Source: Candidatus Obscuribacterales bacterium
Lineage (GTDB): Bacteria > Cyanobacteriota > Vampirovibrionia > Obscuribacterales > Obscuribacteraceae
Reading direction: 5' to 3'
Assembly (NCBI GenBank): GCA_021732245.1
Contig: JAKFVJ010000226.1
Location: 1-8,450, forward strand
Length of the DNA stretch: 8,450 bases
In this document: positions 5,376 through 8,450 of the stretch, piece after piece
Layout of the letters: each line of letters opens with the position of its first letter
Position numbering within the stretch: the stretch's first letter is position 1
Notes under the pieces: generated by a model
Told to the model about the DNA's origin: nothing
The model's input: the letters and a program-made list of their open reading frames with translations, nothing else
Databases searched by the model: none
Position numbers and translations under genes: made by a program

Positions 5376-6725
5376 ATGCTCACCGAACAACAGCTAAAAA
5401 CCTTGATTGACACAGCGCTTGATCACGCTCGCGGCAAAACCGATGGCACTGAGGTGCATGTCTTTTCTTCGGACTATGCAACATCGCGTTTTGCCAATAA
5501 CAGCATGACGCAAAACCAAGCACCTATGCATACTTCCGTATCGGTGCGCGTACTTGTCGACGGTAAGCAAGCAAGACTGACAACAGACAAGCTTGATCCG
5601 GACAATATTCGCAATGTAGTCGACAAGGCAATTGTCGTAGCTAAACTCTTGGAAAAAGATCCAAAGCTTTTGCCTGTTCTTTCCCCGTCTGGTTTGCCGC
5701 CAATAAAGCCGGTAGATCGATACGACGAAAAAACCGGCAAACTTTCGCCAGAAGATCGCGCCAAGGCCGTTACTTCAATCATCAGTGTCGGCAAACCTAA
5801 AACTTTAAAAGCAGCAGGAACATATTCTTCCGGCGTGCATTTGCAAGCAATGGGCAATTCCGCCGGACTGTATCGCTATCACCAGGAAACGGGCGCAGGA
5901 TGCTCGCTTACCATGTGTGCCAGTGATTCAACCGGCTGGGCGAAACAAGAACAGCCTCATGTAACAGCGTTGCATCAAGTGGACATGGCTCAAAGCGCTG
6001 CCTCAAAAGCAGTGGGGAGCGCTAATCCACAAGAGATTGATCCAGGCCATTACACTGTAATTCTTGAACCATCAGCCGTGTTGGATATGCTGGGGATGCT
6101 CTGGCATGATTTCACAGGCACAAGTTACACCGACAAGCTTTCGTGTTTTTTGGACAAACTAAACACCAAAGTATTCGGCGAAAACATTACTATCCACGAC
6201 GATGTCTATCACCCATTGCAGGCAGGTGCGCCGTTTGACGGCGAAGGCGTGCCACGCAAGAAAGTGACTCTCGTGGAAAAAGGAGTCGTAAAAAATCTCG
6301 TCCATGGTAGGCGCAGCGCCAAAGAATTCGGCGTTGAACCAACCGGACACGGACTAATGGAACCCACAAGTCAGGGAGAGTATCCAGTCAACATAGTGGT
6401 AGAAGGTGGGGATACATCTCTGGAAGAAATGATACGCACAACAGACCGTGGAATTTTGCTTACACGAGTCTGGTACGTGCGTGAAGTTGATCCGACAACT
6501 AAGATAGTGACGGGCATGACCCGAGACGGCACTTTCCTCGTAGAAAACGGACAAGTAAAGCACGGCGTAAAAAACTTACGCTTCAACGAAAGCATTATCG
6601 AAATGCTCAATCGTGTCATTGCTCTTGGCCCATCAGTGCGCATAGCCGGCGAGGAATCTTTCCCCGCCGTTGTGCCCCCGATGAAAGTTGCCTACTTCAA
6701 CTTCGAATCAACAACGAAATTTTAA
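5376..6725 (+). CDS. pmbA: TldE/PmbA, non-catalytic partner of TldD
   Basis: 449 aa, matching the usual ~450 aa of PmbA/TldE. The ATG at 5376 is preferred over a longer frame beginning at 5283 because AGG (5367-5369) lies 6 nt upstream, the extension overlaps tldD, and the extra 31 residues (Arg/Ser/Gln-rich) look non-coding. Family features: an N-terminal SVSVRVLVDGKQARL domain, the ILEPSAV...MLWHDFTG region where TldD has HExxxH but this protein has none, DDVYHPLQAGAPFDGEGVP, and the C-terminal DRGILLTRVWYVREVDP and GMTRDGTFLVENG. It therefore lacks zinc ligands and serves as the structural and gating partner in the TldD/TldE heterodimer. Translation is probably linked to tldD across a 23-nt gap. 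Confidence 0.92.
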   Translation: MLTEQQLKTLIDTALDHARGKTDGTEVHVFSSDYATSRFANNSMTQNQAPMHTSVSVRVLVDGKQARLTTDKLDPDNIRNVVDKAIVVAKLLEKDPKLLPVLSPSGLPPIKPVDRYDEKTGKLSPEDRAKAVTSIISVGKPKTLKAAGTYSSGVHLQAMGNSAGLYRYHQETGAGCSLTMCASDSTGWAKQEQPHVTALHQVDMAQSAASKAVGSANPQEIDPGHYTVILEPSAVLDMLGMLWHDFTGTSYTDKLSCFLDKLNTKVFGENITIHDDVYHPLQAGAPFDGEGVPRKKVTLVEKGVVKNLVHGRRSAKEFGVEPTGHGLMEPTSQGEYPVNIVVEGGDTSLEEMIRTTDRGILLTRVWYVREVDPTTKIVTGMTRDGTFLVENGQVKHGVKNLRFNESIIEMLNRVIALGPSVRIAGEESFPAVVPPMKVAYFNFESTTKF

Positions 6726-6746
6726 ACTGAAACAGTAATAACAACA

Positions 6747-6767
6747 GAGCGCCTCGGCGCTCGTTTT
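6747..6767 (+). terminator. Weak intrinsic-terminator-like hairpin after tldE
   Basis: GAGCGC-ctcg-GCGCTC (6747-6762) gives a 6-bp GC-rich stem with a 4-nt loop, followed by G and then only TTTT. It begins 21 nt after the tldE stop. The short T-run suggests incomplete termination, so the downstream lipase genes may be partly read through. Confidence 0.5.
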
Positions 6768-6824
6768 GTGCTGCTTGCGGTGCGGTGTATGCCGTGCTGC
6801 GGGCACTGCCACGGAGGTGTGGCT

Positions 6825-7745
6825 ATGAAAAAGAAAAATTCCAAAGACTCGAAATTGCGGCGCCAGCCACCAACAGAAAAGATTGAAGTCGTTTACGGCG
6901 GTGGCGGTATCAAAGGCTTTAGCCACATCGGTCTAATAGCGGCACTTGAGGAAAACAACGTTGACACCGGCGTGCACACCGGCGTTTCCATTGGCTCAAT
7001 CATTGCCACGCTAGTCGCTAATGGCTACAAAGCCCGAGAGATTGAAGCAATCTTTCTCAAAGAATTTGGCAATATTGATCCCGATCTGCTTGGAAAAACC
7101 TTGCGGTGGCGTGGTCTCAAACGGTTTCTGAAAGCAGGTGGCTTGATTGACTTCAGCGAGCTGCTGAAAGGCATCTGCCAACGCTATGACTTGAAGCCAC
7201 AACCCAACTTGCGCATCATCGCTTTCAACGTCCGCACTTGCGAGGCTGTTGTTTTCGAAGGCACTGACTACTGCTTACATGAAGCGCTAACGGCATCGTG
7301 CTCGATTCCCGGCATCATGCGTCCGGTTTGGTATGGTCGCAATTGCCACACCTCCGACGAAGATATGAGCCACAAACCGCTCGACGTATTGGTTGACGGT
7401 GGACTTCACCACCCAAATCCAGGCAACTTCTCGGAGCATCCGGCCATTATCAGTGCGCTTGGTTTTGCCAGCAAGCTGCCCAGCCGTTTGCTGTCGCCTG
7501 CCGATTTCCTCTTTCACATGATTGAGCTTTTCGGTTCGACGCTTTTCCAGTGGTGCTTCGCTGATCTCGAACCAGATCACATCGTGATCAAAGTCGGCGC
7601 GCCAAACGTCGGTATCGTCACTGCCGGACTCACTCTAAAAGAGTGCCGGAAGCTTATCGACTACGGCTACAAAGTCGCCAACAAAGAGATCAAGAGAGCG
7701 ATTCAACAAAAGCTAATCCCTGTCAAAAAATCAAAGGAGTGCTAG
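6825..7745 (+). CDS. Patatin-like phospholipase
   Basis: 306 aa with no signal peptide, so probably cytoplasmic or on the inner face of the membrane. Patatin-like proteins are lipid acyl hydrolases with a Ser-Asp dyad. All three elements are visible: the oxyanion-hole loop YGGGGIKG (residues 24-31), the nucleophile elbow GVSIG with S55, and VDGGLHHPNP with D191 in the DGG motif. The N-terminus is basic (MKKKNSKDSKLRRQ) and could hold it near acidic lipids. The ATG at 6825 is chosen because GGAGGT (6813-6818) lies 6 nt upstream; an upstream in-frame ATG at 6768 would add a Cys-rich stretch with no ribosome site. The thioesterase gene starts 2 nt after its stop. The substrate (phospholipid or other acyl ester) cannot be read from sequence, and no T6SS or other effector genes are nearby. 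Confidence 0.88.
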   Translation: MKKKNSKDSKLRRQPPTEKIEVVYGGGGIKGFSHIGLIAALEENNVDTGVHTGVSIGSIIATLVANGYKAREIEAIFLKEFGNIDPDLLGKTLRWRGLKRFLKAGGLIDFSELLKGICQRYDLKPQPNLRIIAFNVRTCEAVVFEGTDYCLHEALTASCSIPGIMRPVWYGRNCHTSDEDMSHKPLDVLVDGGLHHPNPGNFSEHPAIISALGFASKLPSRLLSPADFLFHMIELFGSTLFQWCFADLEPDHIVIKVGAPNVGIVTAGLTLKECRKLIDYGYKVANKEIKRAIQQKLIPVKKSKEC

Positions 7746-7747
7746 TC

Positions 7748-8197
7748 ATGGCTTCCAAAAGAATACCCATTCATAGAAAACGCATGAGATCCGAAAACGC
7801 CAACGACTCGAGCAATCGAGTCTTTGGCGGCCACATCCTTGCCGAGATCGACGAAGCCGCAGTATTCGCTGCCGAACAGCTATCGCCATCTCAGCAGTTT
7901 GTGACTGTTGCTTTTGATCGCGTCATCTTCAAAAAGAAAGTGCTCGTCAGAGACATCTTGCTCTTCTACACAACCATAACGCACATCGGCAATACGTCGG
8001 TAAAGGTGCATGTTGAAGTCGAGACAAAACGTGACGGCACGACAATCTCCGTAACAAGCGCTGATGTGACAATGGTAGCAATTGACGAAAATGAAAACTC
8101 GACAAAGGTTATCACCAATCAACGCAAGCGCATCAACAAACGAAACGTCGACAGCCACTGCACACCAGTGCCAAAGTGCACGCCGAGTCAGTCCTAA
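7748..8197 (+). CDS. Acyl-CoA thioesterase, YciA-type hotdog fold
   Basis: 149 aa. The family hydrolyses acyl-CoA to free fatty acid and CoA. Visible: VFGGHILAEIDEAA (residues 25-38), the hallmark FGG turn and hotdog helix with D35; then VTVAFDRVIFKKKVLVRDILLFYTTI (52-77) and TSVKVHVEVETKR (83-95), the usual strand order. The conserved N-x-x-G-x-x-F before the helix is changed: the residues six and three before F26 are D20 and N23, not Asn and Gly. A basic, Cys-containing tail (KRINKRNVDSHCTPVPKC) follows the fold. The ATG at 7748 is preferred over a frame running from 7643 because AAAGGAG (7733-7739) precedes it and the extension would overlap the patatin gene. The 2-nt gap to the patatin stop implies co-translation. 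Confidence 0.85.
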   Translation: MASKRIPIHRKRMRSENANDSSNRVFGGHILAEIDEAAVFAAEQLSPSQQFVTVAFDRVIFKKKVLVRDILLFYTTITHIGNTSVKVHVEVETKRDGTTISVTSADVTMVAIDENENSTKVITNQRKRINKRNVDSHCTPVPKCTPSQS

Positions 8198-8200
8198 ATT

Positions 8201-8226
8201 GTAGGGGCGCATTGCATGCGCCCTTT
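8201..8226. repeat. Composite repeat hairpin (locus C), inverted copy of locus A
   Basis: All 26 bases are the exact reverse complement of 1157-1182. The core is GGGCGCAT-tgc-ATGCGCCC (8205-8223), an 8-bp perfect stem with a 3-nt loop. It starts 3 nt after the thioesterase stop, with the GTAG end towards the gene, as at the other loci. Confidence 0.8.
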
Positions 8227-8265
8227 GCAAAGAATCTCACGCATTAAGCACGTGAGATTCTTTGC
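8227..8265. terminator. Strong 15-bp hairpin after the thioesterase gene
   Basis: GCAAAGAATCTCACG (8227-8241) pairs perfectly with 8251-8265 around a 9-nt loop. It abuts the locus C hairpin, so the transcript would end in two tandem stems. Only scattered T residues follow (TTCCT), so it is not a classic Rho-independent terminator; transcript stabilisation or a two-way end is also possible. Confidence 0.5.
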
Positions 8266-8303
8266 TTCCTAGAATGTCAAAATTTTTCCGCCTGTCTACG
8301 AGT

Positions 8304-8326
8304 TGCTATAGTATCTTCTTGATACT
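8304..8326 (+). promoter_or_regulatory. Candidate extended -10 promoter with overlapping inverted repeat
   Basis: TGCTATAGT (8304-8312) fits an extended -10 (TGn plus TATAGT, one mismatch to TATAAT). The inverted repeat AGTATC-ttctt-GATACT (8310-8326) overlaps its end, where an operator would sit over the start site. No clear -35 is present, which extended -10 promoters tolerate. It would drive a gene beyond the right edge. Confidence 0.35.
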
Positions 8327-8450
8327 TGGCTTATTCACGCGGACTTGAAGCTAGAGGCTGAAAGGATCGCCAGGGCTTTAATAGCGGCATTTTATGGCGG
8401 AAAGAATTTTGACAGTGTGTTGAAAGCGGCATGATATCTGAAGTTTAAGC

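Noticed and set aside
6768..6824. Cys-rich N-terminal extension of the patatin-like protein
   Set aside because: It has no ribosome site and starts next to the terminator-like hairpin, while GGAGGT directly precedes the ATG at 6825.
7643..7747. 35-residue extension of the thioesterase
   Set aside because: It lies entirely within the patatin coding region in another frame, and a strong AAAGGAG serves the ATG at 7748.
8409..8437. TTGACA with TGATAT at 17-bp spacing as a promoter
   Set aside because: The -35 is perfect but the -10 matches only three of six consensus positions, and no downstream gene is visible to support it.

Overview
The window looks like chromosomal DNA of a diderm (Gram-negative-type) bacterium of mid GC content, roughly 45-50% judged by eye. 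Three secretion or envelope features point that way: a secreted TonB-C-like protein, a secreted D-Ala-D-Ala dipeptidase and a membrane-anchored acyltransferase. Shine-Dalgarno sites are mostly strong (AAGGAGG type). The TldD resembles the form I associate with cyanobacteria, actinobacteria and Chloroflexi rather than the E. coli form. My best guess is a non-photosynthetic cyanobacterial relative (Obscuribacterales/Vampirovibrionia), but this is a low-confidence inference from general appearance, because no phylogenetic marker gene is present.

Layout. 1-135: probable C-terminal end of an upstream gene. 203-823 (+): secreted protein with a TonB/TolA-C-like domain. 890-1096 (+): 68-aa protein with a CopG/BrnA-antitoxin-like segment and no visible toxin partner. 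1192-2408 (-): a two-gene unit, first a 117-aa unknown protein, then a divergent PlsC-like acyltransferase, overlapping by ATGA. 2437-2594: a palindromic composite repeat element. 2570-3403 (-): secreted VanX-type (M15D) dipeptidase starting at TTG. 3404-3897: a 494-bp AT-rich divergent intergenic region with several inverted and direct repeats and a structured leader before tldD. 3898-6725 (+): tldD-tldE pair (HExxxH metalloprotease subunit plus non-catalytic partner). 6747-6767: weak terminator-like hairpin. 6825-8197 (+): patatin-like lipase followed 2 nt later by a YciA-type acyl-CoA thioesterase. 8201-8265: another repeat plus a 15-bp hairpin. 8304-8326: candidate extended -10 promoter with an overlapping inverted repeat.

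Functionally the window mixes peptide/proteolysis genes (D-Ala-D-Ala dipeptidase, TldD/TldE) with acyl-lipid genes: a glycerolipid acyltransferase that uses acyl donors, and a patatin and a thioesterase that both release free fatty acids. The most distinctive structural signal is a modular repeat family found at three loci (four units). Each unit joins an AGATnC...TCAGnATGACA-type arm to a small GGGC...GCCC hairpin ending in CTAC/GTAG. The hairpin end lies against or overlaps the stop codon of three different genes, and in the dipeptidase gene it encodes the last residues. I found no CRISPR array, tRNA, rRNA, transposase or phage gene, and no clear new defence or biosynthetic system. The repeat family and the structured tldD leader are the best candidates for follow-up.
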